From Pseudoalteromonas phenolica (lineage in GTDB: Bacteria > Pseudomonadota > Gammaproteobacteria > Enterobacterales > Alteromonadaceae), in contig NZ_PNEC01000063.1 in the NCBI RefSeq assembly GCF_005886345.1, positions 1 to 38,316 of the forward strand: DNA of 38,316 bases, in the 5' to 3' direction. Position 1 is the stretch's first letter; each line of letters begins with the position of its first letter. The notes below the pieces were generated by a model. That model was given only the letters and a program-made list of their open reading frames with translations, was not told the DNA's origin and made no database searches. This document shows positions 24,406-33,335 of the stretch, one piece after another. The translations under genes were made by a program, and so were the position numbers.

Positions 24406-27400
24406 ATGAACAAATTAAATAAAGTTCTTGCTGCATGTTTATTTTGTAGTTTAGTTGGATGTGGAGGAGGAGAAACTGAAAAAGCAGGTAATGAACAAAC
24501 AATTCAAGATATTAAAAATGATATAGGTGTAGAAACTAATAGCAATCAAAATTTTGTATCATTCGATTACTTTCGGAAAGTGTCTGGTAAGAAAGTTGAA
24601 CCTTCTTATGTCGTCAACAGTGCATTTATGAATGCAGCAGCAAATATTGAAAACCTATCAGATAATGAGCTAGTAAAAGGCAATATAACCGTTGTAATTA
24701 ATGACGTAGAAGACCCCGAAGGTATACAAAAAGTGTTAGTTGGGTTTTCAGGAAGCGATGTTGCAAAAATATTATGTGAAAACAACTGCGATACAAACAC
24801 CGAAATCTTCGAAACTGGGTTAAATCCATTTAATTTTGGGCAGTCCCCGGGAACTTTACAATTACAAATATGGGTTCAAGATGGTGCGGGAAACCTTTCA
24901 TTAGCAAAAAGTAAAGTGATTAACTGGTTACCTAATACAATTTCGGTCTCAGAGATATTAAGAGAAGGCGAGACTCTAAACTTAACTTGGAGAGAACAAG
25001 CAAATTCAATACGTTATAATGCTTATTTGAGTGACAACACAATTAATAGTCTTGATAACTTCTCTTTAACTTCAAATAACAAAAGGTCGCTCTCTTTAAG
25101 TGAAAGTAATCATACATTCTCTGACTTAGAACCAAAGAAGAATTATTATGCTTTAATAACAGGCATTGATGGCAGTGGAGAGAGTGCTTTTAGCGAGCAA
25201 GTTTTCATTTCTGCAAGTGAAATTATTTTACCCACAGCTGTAGATGATAGTTTTGAATTAGAACAGTTTTCGACATTACAAGGTTCACTGCTAGACAATG
25301 ATTTAGACAATGGTTTAGGTCCTTTGTTGATTAATATTGAACCTATAATCACCCCAGAACATGGAGTACTCACCATTTTTGCAAATGGTGAATTTACCTA
25401 CACGCCGAATGGTAGCTTTTATGGTCTCGATACATTCAGATATCAAATCAAAAACCCGCAAGGGGCCATAGATGAAGCAAATGTCTCAATTAAAATAAAA
25501 AAAATTAATTCAGATCCAATCGCCTTATTTAATGAATTCTATGTTCTTCAAAATTCGTCACTGACTTTAGTTGGGAATGAGTTAATTCTGAATGATATAG
25601 ATTTTGATGGTGATAGTTTAACAATTGATACACTGCCAGTTGAAGATGTGAAAAACGGCACACTCAATTTACAAAGTTCAGGTTCATTTGTTTATACCCC
25701 TAATGAAGGGTTTATTGGTGAAGACTCATTTATTTATCGTTTAGATGATGGAAATGGAGGAAGCTCGACAGCAGAAGTATTGTTAGTTGTTTCCCCAGAA
25801 TCTAGGAGACAATCTTTAATTAGTGTGAATGACGAATATGTTTTAAATGAAGACGATATTTTAACAGTTGCAGAGCCTGGAATACTTGCAAACGACATAC
25901 TACCAGAACAAACTTCAATCGGTATCTTAATTTCTAAAATTGCTGAAAATGGTACGGTCGAATTATCGGAGTTAGGCGAGATGGAGTACATGCCTGCAGA
26001 GAACTTCTATGGCAAAGATTATTTTATATATCAACTGGAAGACTTAAATGGACATAAATCTGCAGCTTTTGTAACTCTAATTGTAAATGCTTTGAATGAT
26101 GCACCTTTGGCACAAAATGATTCTGTAATAGTTAGTCAGGGAGAATCAGTTACAATTTCTGTCTTGGATAACGATTTAGATGTAGATAGTGAAATTAACA
26201 AATCAACCCTAACGATTATTGATTTTCCAATGCATGGCAATGTCGAACTCAATAGCCAATCAAACAGTTTCGTTTATACAAGTAATGCTGATTTTAGAGG
26301 AGAAGATTATTTCACTTATCAGGTATCTGACCGTGAAGGAAAAGAGTCAAATATCGCGACTGTTATGATCGCGGTAAACGGAGAGAATAAACCGCCTTAT
26401 GCTGTTGATGATTCTGCCAATACACAGCAAGAGCAATCAATTTCTATAAATGTCTTTGAAAATGACTTTGACACTGATGGTGCAATCGATTTATCAAGCA
26501 TAGAAATTACAACGCCACCTAAAAATGGCCAAGCAACCACTTCTGTCTCGCAAAGTTCAATTATATATACACCTAATGAGGGCTTTTTTGGGTCTGATAA
26601 GTTTAGTTACTCGTTCAAAGATAATGAAGGTGCAAGTTCAAATGTCGCTAATGTCACTGTTTCTGTTTCGAGGGTAAATAAAGCACCAATAGCAAATAAC
26701 GATATTTACTCGGTAGAATATAATTCATCAATTACTATGAGTGTTACTGAAAATGATGTAGACGAAGATGGTTCAATAGACGCTAAAAGTATTGCTATTG
26801 AAGTTAGCCCTGAACTTGGTTCATTAGTTATTACTGAGGCCGGAGAACTTATTTATACCAATACCAGTGATAAAAGTGCAATTGACACCTTTATTTATAC
26901 TGTTAGAGATAATGAAGATGCAACGTCAAATAGTGCAACCGTAACCATTAACTTAATTGCGCCTGATACTAGCCCGATTGCGACAAATGACAATCTAGTA
27001 ACTTTCAAAAATCAACCAGCTTCTCTTAATGTTTTAAACAATGATGATTTTAAAGGGGTAGGTATCGCTGAAACACCCGTTGTTTTAGTGACACAAGCTG
27101 AAAGCGGGGAGGTTGAGTTTATAAATCAACAAGGAGATATTCAGTATACTCCTAATTTTAATTTTGTTGGAACTGATTCAATCACGTATAAAGCAGTCAA
27201 TATATTAGGTGAAACTTCAGACCCAGCGACAATCACATTCTCGATTAATGATCAAAACTACCCACCTACTATAGAGCCAAGTGTAGTCGATATAACATCA
27301 GATGTTGTCACTGGACAATTGCTAACTACTCTAATAGCGAGTGACCCTGATGGAGATAGCATTGGGTATGAATTGCTCGGAGAGTTTTCCTCTCTATTTT

Positions 27401-30084
27401 CAGTTAATGGTCAAGGCGAGGTAATAATTTCAGATCAACAAACTATTATAGATAATGGCAATGCGCAATATGTCATAGATACAAAAGTATGTGACAACAA
27501 GACCCCTTCATTGTGTGGACAATCAACTTTAACGGTCAATGTCGAAGAGATACTGCCAACGGAGAGAGTAGTTTTAAACCTCGATTACGCTGATCAAGGC
27601 ACAGCTCATGTCAATTTGCGTGCATCGCTCGAATACCATGAAGTTGGAAAGGCTATAAATTTAGCAGATGGCAGTACTCTAATTGCAAGTGGTGTCGGGC
27701 ATTATGATACAAGTCAAGGCAGAAATATTCATAGAGCTGTTGTAACTAAAATTACCAGTAAGGGAGAAATAGACAACACCTTTTCTACAGAGGGAGTTTT
27801 CGATAGTAATTTAGGGATTATTGTTGATGGCTATTCTCAAAATATCGTGGCGCAAAATATTACCTTTGATGAAACGAATAAACTGATTTATGTCTCTGGC
27901 TATCTCGATACTGGCATTTCACAACACTTGATTATCTTTAGGCTTACTGAACAAGGGCAACTAGATTTAACCTTTGCAAATGATGGTCACTATATTATCC
28001 CTTCAGAAAACGCTGAAAAAGCAAGTTCAATAGAGCTTAAATTAATAGATGAATCATTAGTTATCCTCACTAACAATGATAACAACGGGCTTATTCATGG
28101 CCGTTTAGTAAAATACGAAATTAATACTTCTTCAGTAAGTCATTCAATTAATATTCTTGCAGAATCTGGCAGTGAAAGCTCAGGATTAACTTTACTTCCT
28201 GATAATAAGGCAATGGTTTTTGGCAACACCACTAATGAGATTGGTAACAAGGATATCTTTGTAAGAAAGATTAATCTTTCAGACTTTTCTGATGACACAA
28301 GCTTTCAAAGCTCGGGCTATTTACAGATAGATATAGGTGAACAGCTAGTAGATAATCGAGTGAAAGCTTTGTCATTGTTATCTGACAATACGCTTTTAAT
28401 GACAGGTAACCACCAAACGGTGGTAGGTGGAGGCTCACAGCTCGATGAATATAATGTTTTCATGCTTAAATTAGACATCAATGGTAATTTAGATACTTCA
28501 TTTAATAACACAGGATTTAAAGTTTATGATGATTCAGAATTACCAACTCACTCTGCTGGTGTTGATTTACTGAGTTTAGATGCAGATGGAATAGATATAA
28601 AAGAAATAAACTCTAGTATTTATTTAACAATTAACAGAGCTTTATTTAATTCAAACTATGCAGTACAAGTTATGAAGTTAGATCTTGATGGAAATGTTGA
28701 TATTAGTTGGTCTCCACCAAATGGCGGTATTTCTATCTATGATAATGAAGGACTAAGGGCGCATGGTGTTTTACTTACGTCATCAGATTTAACACTCTAT
28801 GGTCATAATCACGGGGATGTTGGCTATAACTATTTCGCGAGTCATTGGTTTGCAAAAGTAAAAGAGTTGGGAGAATTAGATATAAATTATGGTTATTTAG
28901 GTCAAGCTACGATTAACTCAACGTCGTCTGACGAGTTTGTTGTCTCAACAGCAAAACAAAGCAATGGTAATTTGCTTTTAGCTGGGCACGCTGCAAATTG
29001 GCAAAATGAATTAGTGCCATTTATACATAGCCTTAATGATTCAGGCGAGACAGATAAATCATTCGGAACTTTAGGCCTCAGTAGGTTAAATTTTTATTCA
29101 TCTAGCGAAACTAAATCTATAAGAGTCAACAATGATGACTCTGTTTATTGGACAGGAAACGAAGGTATAACTTCTGCATTTATATCCAAACTCACAAATT
29201 TCGGCGTTGCTGATAATTTTTATGCTGAAGGCAGCGAACAAGCTTACTTCTATTCATCTAATTTTAGTGCTGATTCAATAAAACTTACAAAAATTCAACA
29301 ACTAGAAAATCAAGTACAAATTGCTTTAGCAGAAATTGGCGATGGTTGTATAACCAAATCTATGGGTTTATACCTTTCTCACACAGGTAGTTTAGTTTCG
29401 GAATTTATTTTTGAACCTCCAGTTGGATATGAATGTGCTGCTGAAGCGTTTAAATTAGAAACCATGTCTGTCGATGAGTTAGGTTTTTTTGGCTTTGGTC
29501 AAGATAGCCAAACATACTCTGTACCGAGTATTGTTGTAGTTAATTCAGACAATACTGGTACCTTGAATCCATCATTTGGTGATTCTGGAGTTGCGGTTTT
29601 TGATGTTGGAGCTCTACCCGGTGAACAGGTGTTTGTTAAAGGCTATATACTTGCACCTGACAATGATTTTTTAATCTACGGTCTTTCTGGGAATGAAAAC
29701 TTCATAATAAAAATGAATAGTTTTGGGGGATTGGATACAACATTTGCAGAAAATGGTGTTTATAAATTCTCAAGTTATTTTGAAGAAGCTGTTGTAATTA
29801 ATTCTATTCTTATAGATTCAAAAAATCGGTTAGTAGTAATTTCAAAGTCGAATGTTGAAGGTGGGATCTATTTTTCCAAATTACAATTATTAGAAAATCC
29901 GGGTAGTTTAGATCTTCAGTTTGCAAATGTCGGATATCAATTATTACAACTTGGTGTAGAAGGAGATTTAGTCGATGTGCAATATCACTTTAATAATGAA
30001 TCTTTCTTACTCACTTTACAGAATAACATTTCTAAACGTATCACAGTTTCAGCAGTTGAAATTGTTGAAGAAACACAAGAATAA
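24406..30084 (+). CDS. Giant lipoprotein with Ig/cadherin-like tandem repeats and delta-60 repeats
   Basis: A 1892-residue protein. The signal peptide ends in a lipobox (LVGC, lipidated C19) followed by GGG, with no Asp at +2, so outer-membrane sorting is expected. Regions in order: a short Ig-like segment (about 50-170), an FN3-like domain (175-272), seven Tandem-95/cadherin-like repeats of about 96 residues (275-950, each with a NDxDxD-type motif and a YTPNxxFxGxDxFxY motif), one cadherin-type repeat (951-1050), then about ten delta-60 repeats of the form GxxDxxFxxxG between about 1120 and 1845, probably a beta-propeller. No RTX or type I secretion signal is seen at the end. The acidic repeat motifs suggest calcium binding. 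Likely an adhesin or surface structure; function unknown. Confidence 0.88.
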   Translation: MNKLNKVLAACLFCSLVGCGGGETEKAGNEQTIQDIKNDIGVETNSNQNFVSFDYFRKVSGKKVEPSYVVNSAFMNAAANIENLSDNELVKGNITVVINDVEDPEGIQKVLVGFSGSDVAKILCENNCDTNTEIFETGLNPFNFGQSPGTLQLQIWVQDGAGNLSLAKSKVINWLPNTISVSEILREGETLNLTWREQANSIRYNAYLSDNTINSLDNFSLTSNNKRSLSLSESNHTFSDLEPKKNYYALITGIDGSGESAFSEQVFISASEIILPTAVDDSFELEQFSTLQGSLLDNDLDNGLGPLLINIEPIITPEHGVLTIFANGEFTYTPNGSFYGLDTFRYQIKNPQGAIDEANVSIKIKKINSDPIALFNEFYVLQNSSLTLVGNELILNDIDFDGDSLTIDTLPVEDVKNGTLNLQSSGSFVYTPNEGFIGEDSFIYRLDDGNGGSSTAEVLLVVSPESRRQSLISVNDEYVLNEDDILTVAEPGILANDILPEQTSIGILISKIAENGTVELSELGEMEYMPAENFYGKDYFIYQLEDLNGHKSAAFVTLIVNALNDAPLAQNDSVIVSQGESVTISVLDNDLDVDSEINKSTLTIIDFPMHGNVELNSQSNSFVYTSNADFRGEDYFTYQVSDREGKESNIATVMIAVNGENKPPYAVDDSANTQQEQSISINVFENDFDTDGAIDLSSIEITTPPKNGQATTSVSQSSIIYTPNEGFFGSDKFSYSFKDNEGASSNVANVTVSVSRVNKAPIANNDIYSVEYNSSITMSVTENDVDEDGSIDAKSIAIEVSPELGSLVITEAGELIYTNTSDKSAIDTFIYTVRDNEDATSNSATVTINLIAPDTSPIATNDNLVTFKNQPASLNVLNNDDFKGVGIAETPVVLVTQAESGEVEFINQQGDIQYTPNFNFVGTDSITYKAVNILGETSDPATITFSINDQNYPPTIEPSVVDITSDVVTGQLLTTLIASDPDGDSIGYELLGEFSSLFSVNGQGEVIISDQQTIIDNGNAQYVIDTKVCDNKTPSLCGQSTLTVNVEEILPTERVVLNLDYADQGTAHVNLRASLEYHEVGKAINLADGSTLIASGVGHYDTSQGRNIHRAVVTKITSKGEIDNTFSTEGVFDSNLGIIVDGYSQNIVAQNITFDETNKLIYVSGYLDTGISQHLIIFRLTEQGQLDLTFANDGHYIIPSENAEKASSIELKLIDESLVILTNNDNNGLIHGRLVKYEINTSSVSHSINILAESGSESSGLTLLPDNKAMVFGNTTNEIGNKDIFVRKINLSDFSDDTSFQSSGYLQIDIGEQLVDNRVKALSLLSDNTLLMTGNHQTVVGGGSQLDEYNVFMLKLDINGNLDTSFNNTGFKVYDDSELPTHSAGVDLLSLDADGIDIKEINSSIYLTINRALFNSNYAVQVMKLDLDGNVDISWSPPNGGISIYDNEGLRAHGVLLTSSDLTLYGHNHGDVGYNYFASHWFAKVKELGELDINYGYLGQATINSTSSDEFVVSTAKQSNGNLLLAGHAANWQNELVPFIHSLNDSGETDKSFGTLGLSRLNFYSSSETKSIRVNNDDSVYWTGNEGITSAFISKLTNFGVADNFYAEGSEQAYFYSSNFSADSIKLTKIQQLENQVQIALAEIGDGCITKSMGLYLSHTGSLVSEFIFEPPVGYECAAEAFKLETMSVDELGFFGFGQDSQTYSVPSIVVVNSDNTGTLNPSFGDSGVAVFDVGALPGEQVFVKGYILAPDNDFLIYGLSGNENFIIKMNSFGGLDTTFAENGVYKFSSYFEEAVVINSILIDSKNRLVVISKSNVEGGIYFSKLQLLENPGSLDLQFANVGYQLLQLGVEGDLVDVQYHFNNESFLLTLQNNISKRITVSAVEIVEETQE

Positions 30085-30094
30085 AAGGAGTAAG

Positions 30095-30482
30095 AATGGA
30101 GATTACATTTTACGGTGTACGAGGATCAATACCTACACCAGGTCCTGAAACGATAAAATATGGAGGAAATACGACTAGTATTCTAGTTGAAGATCAGGCC
30201 GGGAATTTTTTAAACCTAGATGCAGGTACAGTGATAAGAAAGCTAGGAATAGACACACAGGGCGTAAAAGAAGAGATTTATATCTTATAATGGAGATTAC
30301 ATTTTACGGTGTACGAGGATCAATACCTACACCAGGTCCTGAAACGATAAAATATGGAGGAAATACGACTAGTATTCTAGTTGAAGATCAGGTCGGGAAT
30401 TTTTTAATCCTAGATGCAGGTACAGGGATAAGAAAGCTAGGAATAGACATACAGGGCGTAAAAGAAGAGATTTATATCTTAT
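30095..30482 (+). repeat. 194-bp direct tandem duplication of the 5' end of the MBL-fold gene
   Basis: Bases 30095-30288 and 30289-30482 are the same sequence with only four differences, at 30199/30393, 30214/30408, 30232/30426 and 30256/30450. The period is 194 bases, not a multiple of three, so the first copy runs into a stop at the junction. Confidence 0.97.
30096..30290 (+). pseudogene. Truncated duplicate of the MBL-fold gene 5' end (64 codons)
   Basis: ATG 30096 has the strong ribosome-binding site AAGGAG (30085-30090). The frame repeats the first 64 codons of the next gene and stops at TAA 30288-30290, before the metal-binding HxHxDH motif, so it cannot be an active hydrolase. All four differences from the intact copy are second-codon-position, amino-acid-changing substitutions (Ala35/Val, Asn40/Ile, Val46/Gly, Thr54/Ile), and the intact copy keeps the expected LILDAGTGIRKLG. 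Its stop overlaps the next ATG as TAATG, so it may now serve as a leader cistron that delivers ribosomes to the real gene. Confidence 0.9.
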
Positions 30483-31108
30483 TAAGCCATAACCACTGGG
30501 ATCACATACAAGGTTTCCCATATTTTATACCGGCATATTCAGAAGATAGCCAAATAACTATTACTCCTGGCGATACAGATTTAGATCATCCTAATGCAAT
30601 ACTAGACCAAATGAAGGGTAGTTTTTTTCCACTCAGCGAATATGAATTATCTGCAAATATCAAGATAACTCCTCAGACCAAAAATGACTGGGATTATAAA
30701 AGTTTTAAAATAAAAAGATGCAAAATGAACCACCCCGGAGGTGGGAGTGCATATCGAATTTGTTCTGATAATAAGTCATTGGTGTATGCAACCGATAATG
30801 AACTATTTCCACCATACCCAGTGCAAACAAAGTTTGAAGAATGGGTAGAATTTGCTAAAGATGTAGATTACCTCATTCATGATGGCCAATATTTACCAGA
30901 TGACTACCCATTTAAAAGAGGGTGGGGACATAGTCAAGTGCAGCATGCGTTAGATTTAGCACTTCAAGCAAATGTTAAAAATCTTATTTTAGTAAGTCAT
31001 GACCCTGATAGGACAGATGAGGAAATAGATAATTTAAAAGAGGAATTACACTTACTTGATTATCCATTTAAAATTATCTTTGCTCATGAAGGGCTTATTT
31101 TGAAATGA
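30290..31108 (+). CDS. MBL-fold metallo-hydrolase
   Basis: A 272-residue metallo-beta-lactamase-fold hydrolase of the RNase Z/PhnP-like branch (Lactamase_B_2). Visible motifs are the N-terminal YGVRGSIPTPGPE, the Asp strand LILDAGTGIR, the metal site SHNHWDHIQGFP (HxHxDH), MNHPGGGSAYRI, VYATDNE, LIHDGQY and VSHDPDRTDEEID. It is cytoplasmic. Several relatives cleave cyclic or phosphodiester substrates, and its position before a cyclase makes a cyclic-nucleotide or related phosphodiesterase role attractive, but this is inference. It has no good ribosome-binding site of its own, since the preceding bases belong to the truncated duplicate. It overlaps the cyclase gene by 4 bases (ATGA). Confidence 0.9.
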   Translation: MEITFYGVRGSIPTPGPETIKYGGNTTSILVEDQVGNFLILDAGTGIRKLGIDIQGVKEEIYILLSHNHWDHIQGFPYFIPAYSEDSQITITPGDTDLDHPNAILDQMKGSFFPLSEYELSANIKITPQTKNDWDYKSFKIKRCKMNHPGGGSAYRICSDNKSLVYATDNELFPPYPVQTKFEEWVEFAKDVDYLIHDGQYLPDDYPFKRGWGHSQVQHALDLALQANVKNLILVSHDPDRTDEEIDNLKEELHLLDYPFKIIFAHEGLILK

Positions 31109-33327
31109 AATTGCAAAGGCTTTGGAACAAATTTAAGTTTCAATGGTTTTGTGGTTTGTTTATCGTTTTCTTTTGTATCTTAATACATGTTTCTTTCCTA
31201 ATTCCCGGGACAAATCAAGGTGAACATCTAAAGCGGCTAGAGGGGTTAGCCTATGACTTGAGGTTAGAGGCGACTTTAAGTTTTCACCCAGCAAGAGAGT
31301 TTTTGCCAATTATAATTGTTGATATTGACGAAGAAAGTATCAAGAAAATAGGCCGGTTCCCTTGGAGTCGCACAACAATGGCGGAATTACATCAAAAGTT
31401 AATAGATCTTGGTGTAACAGTTATTGCTTATGATGTGCTTTTTTCTGAACATGAAGTAAACCCAATAGATAAAATAATAAGCAAAAGCCAAAATGCACAA
31501 TTAAACCAAAATTTAACTCTAATTAGAGAAAACTTTAATGCTGATCTAGAGTTCTCCAACACAATATCAGACAGTGACACGGTATTAGGCTTATTATTAG
31601 AGCATAAAGATAGTCTACAAATCGGGGAGTTACCCAAGTCTGTTTTTACATCAAAAATTGCATTTGATAAATTGCCAGCTCCCGATTTTTCAGGCTATGT
31701 AGCAAGTTTACCTTTATTACAAAAAAACGCGTTAGGTAATGGTTTTATAAATAGTGCCCCAGATGGTGATGGGTTTGTAAGGTATGCGATGTTATTTGCA
31801 AAACATAACGGTCAATTATACCCATCACTGTCTTTAGAGGTTGCAAGACTTTATACCTTATCAGATTCTGTTTCAGTCATTTCAGAAGAGTTTGGAGATA
31901 ACTATAGTATTACAGGTGTCAAAATTGGTAATGAAATGATACCCACGGATGATTTTGGTAGAGTTGCAATACCATACAGAGGCCCTGCTTTTAGTTTCCC
32001 TTATGTTTCTGCAAGTGATGTGATATTTGAACAAGTTGATACTGAATTATTTGATCAATCAATTGTTTTTATTGGCACTTCTGCTGTCGGGCATGCTGAT
32101 TTAAGAACGACACCTGTTGGGGTTTTGTACCCAGGTGTTGAAGTGCATGCAAATTTATTAGAAGGTTTAATATTTCCACAAATTTTGCCAAGTCGTCCTG
32201 ATTGGATTGACGGTGCAGTTGTCGTATCAATTATTATAATTGGCGTACTCGGCGCGATAATTCTACCTTTTTTAGAGTTACTAGGTATTGTTTCTTATAC
32301 GTTTATTACTTTCTCTGGTTTTATAGGGCTAAATGCCTATTTATGGAGCCAATATTATTTAGATTTTCCTCAAGTAGCAATCTTGCTCATGCTAGCTCTA
32401 CAGGTAGTAATTTTAGGGAGTTTGAGCTTTTTTAATGAACATAAACAAAAACTGAAAATTAAAAATATTTTTGATCAATATGTCCCACCAGAACATATTC
32501 AAGAAATAATTGAAAACCCGCAATCAATGTCAGTTTCAGGTGAAAGACGAAATATGACAGTTTTATTTGCAGACATTAGGGAGTTCACCTCCATTTCTGA
32601 ACAATTGGATGCAAGTGAATTGAAGGAAATGTTAAACCTTTATTTAACACCAATTACGAAACTTATCTTCGAGCATCACGGAACGATAGACAAATATGTC
32701 GGAGATATGGTTATGGCATTCTGGAATGCGCCTTTAAAAGTTGAAAATCACGAAGAACTCGCTGTTAGCTGTGCGTTACATATGCACAAAAAAGTTGAAG
32801 AGCTTCAATCTCGCTTCTACGATGTTGGTTTACCGAGATTTTCTATTGGTATTGGTATTAACAGCGGGGAAATGAACGTTGGTGATATGGGGTCGGTTTA
32901 CCGCAGAGCTTATACAGTGTTGGGAGATGCTGTTAATTTAGGTTCAAGGCTGGAAGGCGTCACCAAATTTTACGGAGTTAAAATCTTGGTGAGTGAAAAC
33001 ACATTTAGTAAATGCAAACATATCGCTTTTAGACCTGTGGATAAAGTAAAAGTGAAAGGGAAGAAGCAGGCTGTAACTATCTATGAACCAATAGATTTAG
33101 TTTCCAGCTTAACAAGCGAACAAAAAGAAAAAATAATTCTTCATGAAAAAGCCTGGAATTCATATTTACGACAAAGTTGGGGTGAATCATTACAAGAGTT
33201 TACTACACTTAAAAACAGATACCCGTGCGAAAAACTCTTTGCAATTTTCTGTCAAAGGATCTCCAAACTAGAGCAAATGAACTTATCTAGAGAATGGGAT
33301 GGAAGTTATGAGCACTTTACTAAATAG
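31105..33327 (+). CDS. CHASE2-domain class III adenylate cyclase
   Basis: A 740-residue membrane enzyme expected to make cAMP. One N-terminal membrane helix (about 14-32) leads to a periplasmic CHASE2 sensor (about 35-350, with VDIDEESIKKIGRFPWSR and VFIGTSAVGHADLRTTPVG). Three membrane helices (about 365-448) precede a cytoplasmic cyclase domain (about 480-650). Metal ligands are D490 (FADIREFT) and D534 (YVGDMVMAFW); adenine-specifying residues are K530 and T604 (YTVLGD); transition-state residues are N611 and R615. All are intact, so it should be active and ATP-specific. The C-terminal tail (REWDGSYEHFTK) is typical of CHASE2 cyclases. The FecR-domain product of the same operon is a candidate periplasmic partner. 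Confidence 0.93.
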   Translation: MKLQRLWNKFKFQWFCGLFIVFFCILIHVSFLIPGTNQGEHLKRLEGLAYDLRLEATLSFHPAREFLPIIIVDIDEESIKKIGRFPWSRTTMAELHQKLIDLGVTVIAYDVLFSEHEVNPIDKIISKSQNAQLNQNLTLIRENFNADLEFSNTISDSDTVLGLLLEHKDSLQIGELPKSVFTSKIAFDKLPAPDFSGYVASLPLLQKNALGNGFINSAPDGDGFVRYAMLFAKHNGQLYPSLSLEVARLYTLSDSVSVISEEFGDNYSITGVKIGNEMIPTDDFGRVAIPYRGPAFSFPYVSASDVIFEQVDTELFDQSIVFIGTSAVGHADLRTTPVGVLYPGVEVHANLLEGLIFPQILPSRPDWIDGAVVVSIIIIGVLGAIILPFLELLGIVSYTFITFSGFIGLNAYLWSQYYLDFPQVAILLMLALQVVILGSLSFFNEHKQKLKIKNIFDQYVPPEHIQEIIENPQSMSVSGERRNMTVLFADIREFTSISEQLDASELKEMLNLYLTPITKLIFEHHGTIDKYVGDMVMAFWNAPLKVENHEELAVSCALHMHKKVEELQSRFYDVGLPRFSIGIGINSGEMNVGDMGSVYRRAYTVLGDAVNLGSRLEGVTKFYGVKILVSENTFSKCKHIAFRPVDKVKVKGKKQAVTIYEPIDLVSSLTSEQKEKIILHEKAWNSYLRQSWGESLQEFTTLKNRYPCEKLFAIFCQRISKLEQMNLSREWDGSYEHFTK

Positions 33328-33335
33328 GGTTAGAA

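Noticed and set aside
25146..25991. Antisense open frames within the giant lipoprotein gene, and similar ones inside thrS, sppA and other genes
   Set aside because: They lie fully within strongly supported genes, lack ribosome-binding sites and have low-complexity products typical of opposite-strand shadows.
24406..30084. Type I-secreted RTX adhesin
   Set aside because: There is a clear lipobox, no GGxGxDxxx nonapeptide array and no C-terminal type I secretion pattern.
30096..30290. 64-codon frame as a functional small MBL protein
   Set aside because: It ends before the HxHxDH metal site and is an almost exact copy of the start of the next gene, so it is a duplication remnant.
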